DNA of 35,004 nt, from contig JAZUJW010000040.1 of assembly GCA_045642925.1 (NCBI GenBank), forward strand, positions 1 through 35,004, read 5' to 3'. Within the stretch, counting starts at the first letter, position 1, and each line of letters begins with the position of its first letter. A model generated the notes under the pieces. The model did not search any database, was not told the origin of the DNA, and was given only the letters and a program-made list of their open reading frames with translations. Positions 24,261 to 31,770 of the stretch are shown here, one piece after another. Both the position numbers and the translations under genes were made by a program. The DNA comes from Firm-04 sp045642925. Lineage in GTDB: Bacteria; Bacillota; Clostridia; Oscillospirales; Ruminococcaceae.

Positions 24261-25456
24261 CCGTTGCAGAACTGAATCATTATGTTGCGGTGAAGTTTCA
24301 GATGGACAGCAATCTGCGAACACTTTTTGTGCGCGGCGAAATATCAAACTTCAAGCGCAATTTCAAATCGGGGCATTGCTATTTTTCTCTGCGGGATGCG
24401 GAGGCATCCGTCAGCGCTGTCATGTTCAAATTTCAGGCGGCAAGACTGCCATTTGAACCTGCGGACGGAATGCACGTTCTGGTGCAGGCAACCGTCACGC
24501 TTTATGAACCGACGGGTTCTTATCAGCTGAATGTTGCGGATATGCAGCCGGATGGTGTCGGCGCACAGGCGCTTGCCCTGAAACAGCGCCGTGAAAAGCT
24601 TGCAAAACTGGGCTATTTTGATGCCGAACATAAACGTCCGATCCCACCGCTGCCGCAGAAAGTCGGCATTGTCACATCGGCAAGCGGTGCGGCGAAGCAT
24701 GACATGATCCAGACGATCGCGCAGCGTTGTCCGCTGGTGACGGTCTGCGTGTATCCATGTCTGGTGCAGGGCGCTGATGCGCCGCAGTCGATTGCGGAAG
24801 CACTGCACACGGCAGGTGCGGACGGCTGTGATGTCATTCTGATGGGCAGAGGCGGCGGTTCTGCAGAGGATCTATCCGCTTTTCAGGAAGAAATCGTGGC
24901 ACACGCGGTGTATGCATCGCCTGTGCCTGTCATCAGTGCCGTGGGGCATGAAACCGACCATTGCATTGCCGATGATGTTGCCGATTTGCGTGTGCCGACA
25001 CCGACCGCAGCGGCAGCGGCGGCAGTTCCCGATATGCGGGTATTGATGCAGTCGGTGACGATGGCACGAAAACGGCTGGACAGCGCCATGACAGCACGGC
25101 TTTCGCAAAGTCAGCAGCGCTTGCAGCAGCTTACGATGCGGCTGCGGGCAATGGCAGTGGACAAGCAGGCAGCGCTCCAGAAAGAAAAATTCGAGGCACT
25201 GCGCGGACGCATGGAGCGTGCGATGCAGCGGATGCTGGAACAGCGGCAGCAGGCATTGCTGATGGCACAGCAGCGCCTGGATGCAAACAGTCCCGTTGCG
25301 ATTCTACAGCGCGGTTATGCCTTGGTGTATGACAAAAATCAATCGCTTCTGCGTTCTTCTGCACAGCTTGCAGAAGGGACAGAGCTGAATATACGCTTTG
25401 CGGAGGGCGGCTGTACCGCAGTTGTCACCCGCGTGGAGAAAGCAGAGAACAAATGA
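24248..25456 (+). CDS. xseA: Exodeoxyribonuclease VII large subunit
   Basis: Catalytic subunit of exonuclease VII, which degrades single-stranded DNA from either end. The 402-residue protein has an N-terminal OB fold (about 1-100, with VRGEISNFKR and GHCYFSLRD), the catalytic domain with KVGIVTSASGAAKHD, the GRGGGSAEDLSAF block and SAVGHETDHCIADDVADLRVPTPTAA (written here in parts: SAVGHETD, then DLRVPTPTAA), and a long coiled-coil helical region (about 270-340) followed by ILQRGYALVYD. Overlaps the gene before by 13 bases and xseB by 4. Confidence 0.97.
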   Translation: MSIITVAELNHYVAVKFQMDSNLRTLFVRGEISNFKRNFKSGHCYFSLRDAEASVSAVMFKFQAARLPFEPADGMHVLVQATVTLYEPTGSYQLNVADMQPDGVGAQALALKQRREKLAKLGYFDAEHKRPIPPLPQKVGIVTSASGAAKHDMIQTIAQRCPLVTVCVYPCLVQGADAPQSIAEALHTAGADGCDVILMGRGGGSAEDLSAFQEEIVAHAVYASPVPVISAVGHETDHCIADDVADLRVPTPTAAAAAAVPDMRVLMQSVTMARKRLDSAMTARLSQSQQRLQQLTMRLRAMAVDKQAALQKEKFEALRGRMERAMQRMLEQRQQALLMAQQRLDANSPVAILQRGYALVYDKNQSLLRSSAQLAEGTELNIRFAEGGCTAVVTRVEKAENK

Positions 25457-25650
25457 AATTTGAAGAAAACATGAAAGCATTGGCGGAGATTGCGGAAAAA
25501 CTCGAAGCAGGCAGTTTGCCGCTGGAGGATGCCATTGCCCTTTATGGGGATGGTGTCAGACTTGCAAAGGCGTGTCAGGAAGAACTCGAACAGGCATCGC
25601 TGGTCGTCAAGGAATATGAAAAAAGTGAAAATGCGGAGGCAGAAAGATGA
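25453..25650 (+). CDS. xseB: Exodeoxyribonuclease VII small subunit
   Basis: Small helical-hairpin subunit that decorates the XseA coiled coil. At 65 residues it is a little short but normal. MKFEENMKALAEIAEKLEAG and LPLEDAIALYGDGVRLAKAC are the family pattern. ATGA overlap with xseA and a 4-base overlap with ispA indicate tight coupling. Confidence 0.96.
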   Translation: MKFEENMKALAEIAEKLEAGSLPLEDAIALYGDGVRLAKACQEELEQASLVVKEYEKSENAEAER

Positions 25651-26540
25651 CTTTGGAAACGATGCGCCTGCATATGCAGGAAAATATTGCACTGATTGAA
25701 AACACGATGCAGGACTTGATGCCGCAGGAAGCAGAATTGCCGCAGAAAAATCTGGTGAAGGCAATGCGTTATGCAGTGGAGGCAGGCGGTAAGCGTATCC
25801 GTCCGATGCTGGCACTGGAATTCTGCCGTCTTTGCGGTGGTGACGATACACAGATCTTGCCTGCGGCGTGTGCGATCGAACTCTATCACACGTCTTCGCT
25901 GGTACATGACGATATGCCCGAACTCGATGACGATGCAATGCGCAGAGGAAAACCTGCGTGCCATATCGCTTTCGGCGCAAGCACTGCGCTGTTGGCGGGC
26001 GATGCAATGATGATGCAGTCCATTTCATGGATCGCGGAACAGGAAAACCTTTCGGCAGACCGCAAAGTGGCACTGATCCAGGAACTTGCAGCTGCGGGCG
26101 GTGTGCATGGTGTGCTGGGCGGACAGCAGATTGACGTAGAGCATGAGGGAAGCACCGATGTGACACTGGAAGAATTGACCGAGATGTATGCCATGAAAAC
26201 AGGTTCGCTGATCGTAAGCGCCTGCAAAATGGGATGCATGGCGGCTGGGGCAGATGCGCAGACGATGGCGATCGCAGAGGAGTACGGTCAGAAGCTTGGA
26301 CTTGCGTTCCAGATCGTGGATGATATTCTGGATGTGACCGCAGAGGAGGAGACGCTTGGCAAACCCATTGGCAGTGACATCGAACAGCAAAAGAGCACAT
26401 TTGTCAGCCATTACGGATTGGAACAGGCAAAGGCAGTGGCAGCAAAACTGACAGTCGGTGCGATGACGCTGCTTTCGAAACTGCCACAGTCCGACTTCCT
26501 TTGCAGCTTAACGAAATATCTGCTGGTACGGCAGTTTTAA
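25647..26540 (+). CDS. ispA: Polyprenyl (farnesyl/geranylgeranyl) diphosphate synthase
   Basis: Condenses isopentenyl diphosphate with allylic diphosphates, feeding undecaprenyl and quinone-type lipids. The 297-residue protein has GGKRIRPML, the first aspartate-rich motif VHDDMPELDDD and the second FQIVDDILDVTA, plus KTGSLI in between. The large residues before the first motif fit a short-chain (C15-C20) product, but this is inference. It starts in the last codons of xseB and is followed after 20 bases by dxs, which supplies the same pathway. Confidence 0.95.
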   Translation: MTLETMRLHMQENIALIENTMQDLMPQEAELPQKNLVKAMRYAVEAGGKRIRPMLALEFCRLCGGDDTQILPAACAIELYHTSSLVHDDMPELDDDAMRRGKPACHIAFGASTALLAGDAMMMQSISWIAEQENLSADRKVALIQELAAAGGVHGVLGGQQIDVEHEGSTDVTLEELTEMYAMKTGSLIVSACKMGCMAAGADAQTMAIAEEYGQKLGLAFQIVDDILDVTAEEETLGKPIGSDIEQQKSTFVSHYGLEQAKAVAAKLTVGAMTLLSKLPQSDFLCSLTKYLLVRQF

Positions 26541-26560
26541 AAGAATGCACGGAGAAAAAA

Positions 26561-28450
26561 ATGGGCACAGAAAGTCAAAAACAGGCTGAGGAAGGCATCG
26601 ACCTTGCGCAGCTCCATCTTCCTGACGAACTTGCAGAACTGACCTATGCTGAATGTGAACAGCTTTGCAAGCAGATTCGTCAGTTATTGATTGATACCGT
26701 GAGAGTGAACGGCGGGCATCTTTCGTCCAATCTGGGCGTTGTGGAACTGACGCTGGCACTGCACCGACAATTTCATTCGCCTGATGACCGCATCGTATGG
26801 GATGTGGGACATCAGGCGTATGTGCATAAGATTCTGACGGGCAGAATGGCGGAATTTCAGCATATTCGGCAGGAAGGCGGCATTTCCGGCTTTCCGAAGC
26901 CGTCCGAATCGGTACACGATTCGTTCGTGACAGGACACAGCAGCACGGCAGTATCGGCAGCCTGCGGCATTGCGGAAGCAAACCGCATTCAGGGCAAAGC
27001 AGGCTATGCAATTGCAGTCGTGGGCGATGGTGCGGCAACAGGCGGAATGTTTTTCGAGGGACTCAACAACGGCGGCAAAACCCGCAGCAATCTGATCGTT
27101 GTGCTGAATGACAATGAGTGCGCGATTTCGAAGAATGTGGGTGCAGTGGCGAAGTATCTTTCGAATATCCGAAACAGCAACAGCTATGTCAAAACCAAGT
27201 GGGCAATCGAAAAAGCACTCGGCAGAACGCCCGTAGTCGGCAAACCGATCGCGGAAGTGCTGAAAAATACGAAGGATAAACTGCGTCAGAACATCGAACA
27301 AACCACGATGTTTGAGGATCTGGGCTTTGTGTATCTCGGTCCTGTGGACGGCCACAATCTCGAAGAACTCGATGAAGTGCTGGATGTTGCGAAGCAGTAT
27401 CAGCGTCCTGTGCTGGTACACGTCCGCACGGTCAAGGGCAAGGGCTATGCGCCTGCGGAAGCAAATCCCGGAGAATACCATGGCGTTCCGAAAATTGATG
27501 TTGAATCCAAGAATCCCGAAATCTCCACAGATGAATGCTTTTCGACCGTATTCGGCAGAGAACTGATGCGGCTGGGCAAAGAGGACAAGCGCATCTGCGC
27601 AGTGACGGCGGCAATGAAATACGGGACAGGACTGCAATTTTTTGGTGCGGCTTGTCCGTCACGCTTTTTCGATGTCGGTATTGCTGAACAGCACGCCGTG
27701 ACATTCTGCGGCGGATTGGCTTCGATGGGGATGATTCCTGTTTTTGCTGTGTATTCGACATTTTTGCAGCGCTCCTATGACCAGCTTCTGCATGATATTT
27801 CGATTGCGAAGCTGCACATGGTCATTGGTGTTGACCGTGCAGGACTGGTGGGTGAGGACGGCGAAACGCATCAGGGCATTTTTGATGTTCCGATGCTGAC
27901 TGCGATTCCGCACATCAAGCTGTATTCGCCCGCAAATTATGAGGAACTCAAACTTTGTCTGAATACGGCGCTTTATGAGGACAAAGGGCTGGCAGTGATG
28001 CGGTATCCGCGTGGACGTGAAAACAGTGTTCTTGCGGGGTTGCAGCCGACAAAAACCTATACACATCAAGGCAGCGGCAGTACGCTTCTTGTGACCTATG
28101 GCAGGATCAGTGCGCAGGTCACGCTTGCGGCGAAGGAATTGACGGCGGCAGGAATATCCTGCGGCATTTTGCGTTTGACACAAATCTGGCCTTTGCCTGA
28201 GAATGTGCTGGATATTGCGAAAAATTATGATTATGTGTACTTTTTCGAGGAAAGCGATGAAGTTGGCGGCATTGGCGAAAAGCTTGCAGGAATGCTGTTG
28301 GAGGTCAATTTCCGCGGAAAATATTATCACAATGCGATTCATGGGTTTGTGCGTCATGCGGCAGTAGAGCGCTGTCTGGACAAGGTCGGGCTTTCGCAGG
28401 AGCGTATTGTGGCATTTGTAAAGGAACAGCAGCATGGCAGAACGACTTGA
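26561..28450 (+). CDS. dxs: 1-deoxy-D-xylulose-5-phosphate synthase
   Basis: First step of the methylerythritol phosphate route: pyruvate plus glyceraldehyde 3-phosphate to DXP, thiamine diphosphate dependent. The 629-residue protein shows NGGHLSSNLGVVELTLAL, WDVGHQAYVHKILTGR, the thiamine motif VVGDGAATGGM continuing to LNDNECAISKNVG, DVGIAEQHAVTFCGG, and VGVDRAGLVGEDGETHQG as I-G-V-D-R-A-G in the pyrimidine domain. The ATG at 26561 has ACGGAG 8 bases upstream; the in-frame ATG at 26501 lies inside ispA. The end overlaps tlyA by 17 bases. Confidence 0.97.
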   Translation: MGTESQKQAEEGIDLAQLHLPDELAELTYAECEQLCKQIRQLLIDTVRVNGGHLSSNLGVVELTLALHRQFHSPDDRIVWDVGHQAYVHKILTGRMAEFQHIRQEGGISGFPKPSESVHDSFVTGHSSTAVSAACGIAEANRIQGKAGYAIAVVGDGAATGGMFFEGLNNGGKTRSNLIVVLNDNECAISKNVGAVAKYLSNIRNSNSYVKTKWAIEKALGRTPVVGKPIAEVLKNTKDKLRQNIEQTTMFEDLGFVYLGPVDGHNLEELDEVLDVAKQYQRPVLVHVRTVKGKGYAPAEANPGEYHGVPKIDVESKNPEISTDECFSTVFGRELMRLGKEDKRICAVTAAMKYGTGLQFFGAACPSRFFDVGIAEQHAVTFCGGLASMGMIPVFAVYSTFLQRSYDQLLHDISIAKLHMVIGVDRAGLVGEDGETHQGIFDVPMLTAIPHIKLYSPANYEELKLCLNTALYEDKGLAVMRYPRGRENSVLAGLQPTKTYTHQGSGSTLLVTYGRISAQVTLAAKELTAAGISCGILRLTQIWPLPENVLDIAKNYDYVYFFEESDEVGGIGEKLAGMLLEVNFRGKYYHNAIHGFVRHAAVERCLDKVGLSQERIVAFVKEQQHGRTT

Positions 28451-29162
28451 CACGGCGCTGGTCACGAGAGGACTGTGCGAAACGAGAAACCGCGCAAAAA
28501 CGTCTATTGCAGAAGGAAATGTCACGGTCAACGGTGTGGTATGCATGAAACCTGCGCAGAGTGTTGTGGAAACGGATGTGCTGGTGGTGACGCAGCCTTT
28601 GCCGTATGTTGGGCGCGGCGGGCTGAAGCTTGCGCACGCGCTGGCGGAATTCAAGCTGAGTGTAGCGGGATGTGCCTGTCTGGATATTGGTGCATCGACG
28701 GGCGGTTTCACGGATTGTATGCTGCAAAACGGTGCGGCGCACGTACTGGCGGTAGATGTGGGACATGACCAGTTAGCGGCGGAATTACGTGCAGATGCGC
28801 GTGTTACGGTGATGGAGGGAATGGACATCCGCAATTTGCCGTTGGATGCAGCGGGATTGCCTGTGCAGTTTGCGGCGTGTGATGCGTCATTTATTTCGTT
28901 GAAGCATATTTTGCCTGTATTGCCGTCATTTTTGGAGGCTCATGCGAAGGCAGTGATGCTGGTAAAGCCGCAGTTTGAGGTCGGGCAAAGCGGATTGAAC
29001 AAGCATGGTGTTGTGCGGGATGAGAAGCTGCGTCTGCGGGTATTGCGGGAGATTCGTGATACGGCGGCGGCGTGTGGAATGATGCCGCTTGGGGATTGTG
29101 AATCGCCTGTGAAGGGCGGCAGCGGCAACACCGAGTATTTGTTGCTTCTGGAAAAAATATAA
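28434..29162 (+). CDS. tlyA: TlyA family rRNA 2'-O-methyltransferase
   Basis: Predicted S-adenosylmethionine-dependent ribose methyltransferase acting on rRNA (TlyA modifies 16S and, in some species, 23S rRNA and affects capreomycin sensitivity). The 242-residue protein has an N-terminal S4 RNA-binding domain (RLDTALVTRGLCETRNRAKT) and an FtsJ-type domain with CLDIGASTGGFTDCML, AVDVGHDQLA, CDASFISLKHILP and VKPQFEVG. It lies last in the operon, overlapping dxs. In many Clostridia nadK, argR and recN follow; here a strong terminator ends the unit. Confidence 0.95.
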   Translation: MAERLDTALVTRGLCETRNRAKTSIAEGNVTVNGVVCMKPAQSVVETDVLVVTQPLPYVGRGGLKLAHALAEFKLSVAGCACLDIGASTGGFTDCMLQNGAAHVLAVDVGHDQLAAELRADARVTVMEGMDIRNLPLDAAGLPVQFAACDASFISLKHILPVLPSFLEAHAKAVMLVKPQFEVGQSGLNKHGVVRDEKLRLRVLREIRDTAAACGMMPLGDCESPVKGGSGNTEYLLLLEKI

Positions 29163-29197
29163 GCGTTCGAAATGAGCATACTTTTGAAGAAATGTTC

Positions 29198-29240
29198 GCC
29201 GTAGTACTTCTGATTGAATTTCAGAGGTACTACGGCTTTT
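29198..29240 (+). terminator. Strong rho-independent terminator after tlyA
   Basis: GCCGTAGTACTTCTGA (29198-29213) pairs with TCAGAGGTACTACGGC (29221-29236) over 16 bases with one T-G wobble and a 7-base loop, followed by TTTTCT. Confidence 0.96.
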
Positions 29241-29243
29241 CTA

Positions 29244-29272
29244 TTGACAATGTGGCAGCGGTATGGTATGAT
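29244..29272 (+). promoter_or_regulatory. Sigma-A promoter before the hydrolase remnant
   Basis: TTGACA (29244-29249), 17 bases, TATGAT (29267-29272). It begins only 4 bases after the tlyA terminator and leads to a strong ribosome site (GGAGGAGG, from 29306). Confidence 0.85.
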
Positions 29273-29318
29273 TGTTAGTATTATAAGCAAAAACGTGACC
29301 GAATTGGAGGAGGATAAT

Positions 29319-29497
29319 ATGAAGGCGCAAAGTAAAAAAATCGCATGAAGGAACTGATGCCATATCTGGAGAAAAGGGGGAATTACAAGCTGGAATATCT
29401 TGCGGGCGATCATTTCATTTATCAAACCGAGCCGGAAAAATGCGGAAATATCATTCAGGAGTTTCTTGAGGAGTCCAAAGGGAAAGTTTTTCCGTAA
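29319..29497 (+). pseudogene. Remnant of an alpha/beta-hydrolase: 9-codon leader plus 50-codon C-terminal fragment
   Basis: A strong promoter and GGAGGAGG lead into ATG at 29319, which encodes only MKAQSKKIA and stops at 29348 just after a run of seven A's. A second ORF starts in an ATGA overlap at 29345 and runs to 29497 (50 residues). Its middle, YLAGDHFIYQTEPEKC, resembles the C terminus of alpha/beta-hydrolases around the catalytic histidine. Adding one A to the homopolymer would join both parts in frame. The simplest reading is a hydrolase that lost its core by internal deletion and then frameshifted. The last residues (EESKGKVFP) are encoded by repeat copy D. A working small coupled gene is the alternative. 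Confidence 0.6.
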
Positions 29498-29602
29498 CAA
29501 TCCGGCTATGCACGCGAAGCGAAATTAAGGCAACACCGCCAAGCCGCAAGGCGTGCTTTGTGCGGTGTTGCCTTTAATTTCGCTTCGCGGATGTTGCCTT
29601 AA
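29465..29602. repeat. Mosaic hairpin repeat, copy D, with a 27-bp near-perfect palindrome
   Basis: GAGGAGTCCAAAGGGAA (29468-29484) and CCGGCTATGCACGCGAAGC (29502-29520) are shared with copies C and E. Positions 29513-29539 and 29562-29589 form a 27-bp stem (one bulge) with a 22-base loop holding GCC-GCAA-GGC. The word GCGG-TGTTGCC-TTAA occurs again at 29587-29602 in direct orientation, so the left arm has two possible partners. The loop and right arm (29540-29572) match 34859-34892 on the minus strand. It fills the gap between the convergent hydrolase remnant and mtaD, and may limit read-through although neither strand has a T-tract. Confidence 0.85.
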
Positions 29603-29611
29603 GATGCGCGC

Positions 29612-30880
29612 TTATTGCGTCAGACGTGCAATGCGGCTTTCACAATCCGCAATCACTGCTTCTGCATCTACTCCATTACAGTATGCACCATCACGATACA
29701 GTACCTTACCAGCACAAATCGTCATGCGTATATTCTGCTGTCCGCCACTCAATACCAGACTCTCAGGAATATGATGCAGCGGACGCAAATTCGGCGCACT
29801 CAAATCAATAACCATCATGTCCGCCTGCTTCCCAACTGCCAGTACATCACAATCCGTCAGCCCCATCGCACGCGCCGAACCAACCGTTGCCGCCTTCAGC
29901 AATTCTGCCGCGGGCAGCGCAGCCGCATCCATGTTGCGCAGCTTCTGCAATACCGTCCCAAGATACATCTCTCGGAACATATCCAGTCCATTATTCGATG
30001 CCGCACCATCTGTGCCAAGCGCCAGAAGGACACCTTCCTCTACACATTCCTTCAGCGGCGCAATGCCACTCGCAAGCTTCGCATTCGAACACGGACATGA
30101 TACCAGATGCATCCCGTTTTTCCGCAGAATCGCACGGTCTTTCTCATCCGTCCATACCCCGTGGAAAATGCCGCCGCCGTATTCCCAAAGCCCCAGCGAA
30201 TCCAAATATTGCACAGGTGTCGCACCATGCCGCCCGATGCATTCTTCATGCTCCGACTTCGTTTCACTCACATGAAGATATACAGGCTCTTTCAGCGAAT
30301 GCGCATATGCCGCCATCTCACGATGCAGCGATTCATCACTCGTGTATTCCGCATGGAATCCTAAACGCATCGTAAACCGCGGGTCACAGTCATGGAATTT
30401 CTCGTACTGCGCCTGCAATCGCGCGACATCTTTCGCCGTGCCGTTGATGCTGCCGCAAAGTACCCCGCGAATGCCCGATTCCATCGCAGCACGATACGTT
30501 CCGTCAGGGAAAAAGTACATATCAAAAAATGCAGTCGTTCCCGATGCAATGTATTCCAGCATCGCAAGACGGTCAAATGCATACACATCTTCTTCCGTCA
30601 GTCTGTCCTCATACGGAAATACCTTCTCAAACAGCCATGTCTGCAACGGTACATCCTCTGCAAAAGAACGCAGAAACGTCATTGCCGAATGCGTATGCGC
30701 ATTTTTAAAGGAAGGCATCAGCAAATTGCCCTGCAAATCATATTCTTCCGTAAACTGCGGCAGTTCCGCAGGTGTTTCGCCGATGTACGAAATTTTGTCG
30801 CCGTCTGTCCAGAGTTCTCCGTTTTGAATCGTGCAGTCATTCTGCATAGACAGGATGCGTGCATTTTTGAATCGCAGCAT
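29612..30880 (-). CDS. mtaD: 5-methylthioadenosine/S-adenosylhomocysteine deaminase family amidohydrolase
   Basis: Metal-dependent cytosolic amidohydrolase, predicted to deaminate methylthioadenosine, S-adenosylhomocysteine or related nucleosides to the inosine form. The 422-residue protein has the metal motif KNAHTHSAMTFLR, GFHAEYTSDE, YLHVSETKSEHEEC, FHGVWTDEKD and the metal aspartate in LGTDGAASNNGLDMF, and ends in the usual composite beta domain. Related guanine or other nucleoside deaminases cannot be excluded. AAAAGGAGC lies 6 bases before the ATG. It follows nadC by 44 bases on the same strand with no terminator, so it is likely the last gene of the nadBC transcript. Confidence 0.9.
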   Translation of the reverse strand: MLRFKNARILSMQNDCTIQNGELWTDGDKISYIGETPAELPQFTEEYDLQGNLLMPSFKNAHTHSAMTFLRSFAEDVPLQTWLFEKVFPYEDRLTEEDVYAFDRLAMLEYIASGTTAFFDMYFFPDGTYRAAMESGIRGVLCGSINGTAKDVARLQAQYEKFHDCDPRFTMRLGFHAEYTSDESLHREMAAYAHSLKEPVYLHVSETKSEHEECIGRHGATPVQYLDSLGLWEYGGGIFHGVWTDEKDRAILRKNGMHLVSCPCSNAKLASGIAPLKECVEEGVLLALGTDGAASNNGLDMFREMYLGTVLQKLRNMDAAALPAAELLKAATVGSARAMGLTDCDVLAVGKQADMMVIDLSAPNLRPLHHIPESLVLSGGQQNIRMTICAGKVLYRDGAYCNGVDAEAVIADCESRIARLTQ

Positions 30881-30924
30881 AACAAAGCTCCTTTTCTGTT
30901 TTGTGATGAATGTTCCGTTTTTAC

Positions 30925-31770
30925 TTATTTTTTAACCCACTTCATGGAAATATCGAATGCCTTGACGCTGTGTGTCAGTGCGCCGATGGAAATGATGTCA
31001 ACGCCTGTTTCCGCAACACCGCGCAGTGTATCATGCGTAATGCCGCCCGATGCTTCCAGCAATGCTTTGCCGTCTGTAATGCGGACTGCTTCGCGCATGG
31101 TATCATTGTCCATGTTGTCCAGCATGATGATGTCTGCTTTTGCAGCAAGTGCTTCCCGCAGTTCATCCAGTGTGCGCACTTCGACCTCAATATTCACCAT
31201 GTGACCGATGTGCTGACGCAGTTGGGTAATGGCAGGCGTAATGCCGCCGCAGGCATCAATGTGGTTATCTTTCAGCATTGCGCCGTCAGAGAGATTGAAG
31301 CGGTGGTTTTTGCCGCCGCCGCAGCGTACTGCATATTTCTGCATGGCACGGATTCCGACCATTGTTTTGCGGGTATCCGCAATCGAAGCCTTTGTGCCTG
31401 CAACAATATCTACGCATCTGCGTGTTTCGGTTGCAATGCCGGAAAGATGCTGCAAAAGGTTGAGCGCAGTACGTTCGCCTTTGAGCAAGGTGCGGGTATT
31501 GCCATGCATTGTGGCAAGAATATCGCCGTACTTGACGCGGTCGCCGTCCTGCATCTTTGCTTCAAAAGTCACGCCATCGCCAACAAGGGCAAAGACCCGT
31601 TCAGCAATATCCATGCCGCACAGAACGCCGTCATCCTTTGCCATCAGGTAGCAGTCGGATTCATCATCAGGCGAAAGCAAAAAGTCTGTGGTGACGTCCA
31701 TTCCCGTGATATCTTCCATAATGGCACGGCGAATGACCTCATCAACATACATGGGCAAAAGCTGCATCAT
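30925..31770 (-). CDS. nadC: Quinolinate phosphoribosyltransferase (nicotinate-nucleotide pyrophosphorylase)
   Basis: De novo NAD synthesis: quinolinate plus PRPP gives nicotinate mononucleotide, CO2 and pyrophosphate. The 281-residue protein has RAIMEDITGMDVTTDFLL, ERTALNLLQHLSGIATETR split over the helical core, ADTRKTMVGIRAMQKYAV, KDNHIDACGG and the C-terminal LEASGGITHDTLRGVAETGV, all NadC hallmarks. GGAGGAA lies 7 bases before the ATG at 31770, which overlaps the nadB stop by 4 bases. A second ATG follows at once and could also serve. Confidence 0.97.
   Translation of the reverse strand: MMQLLPMYVDEVIRRAIMEDITGMDVTTDFLLSPDDESDCYLMAKDDGVLCGMDIAERVFALVGDGVTFEAKMQDGDRVKYGDILATMHGNTRTLLKGERTALNLLQHLSGIATETRRCVDIVAGTKASIADTRKTMVGIRAMQKYAVRCGGGKNHRFNLSDGAMLKDNHIDACGGITPAITQLRQHIGHMVNIEVEVRTLDELREALAAKADIIMLDNMDNDTMREAVRITDGKALLEASGGITHDTLRGVAETGVDIISIGALTHSVKAFDISMKWVKK

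Noticed and set aside
29513..29589. Copy D palindrome as an ordinary bidirectional terminator
   Set aside because: Neither strand has a T-tract after the stem, and the sequence belongs to the dispersed repeat family, so it was listed as a repeat.
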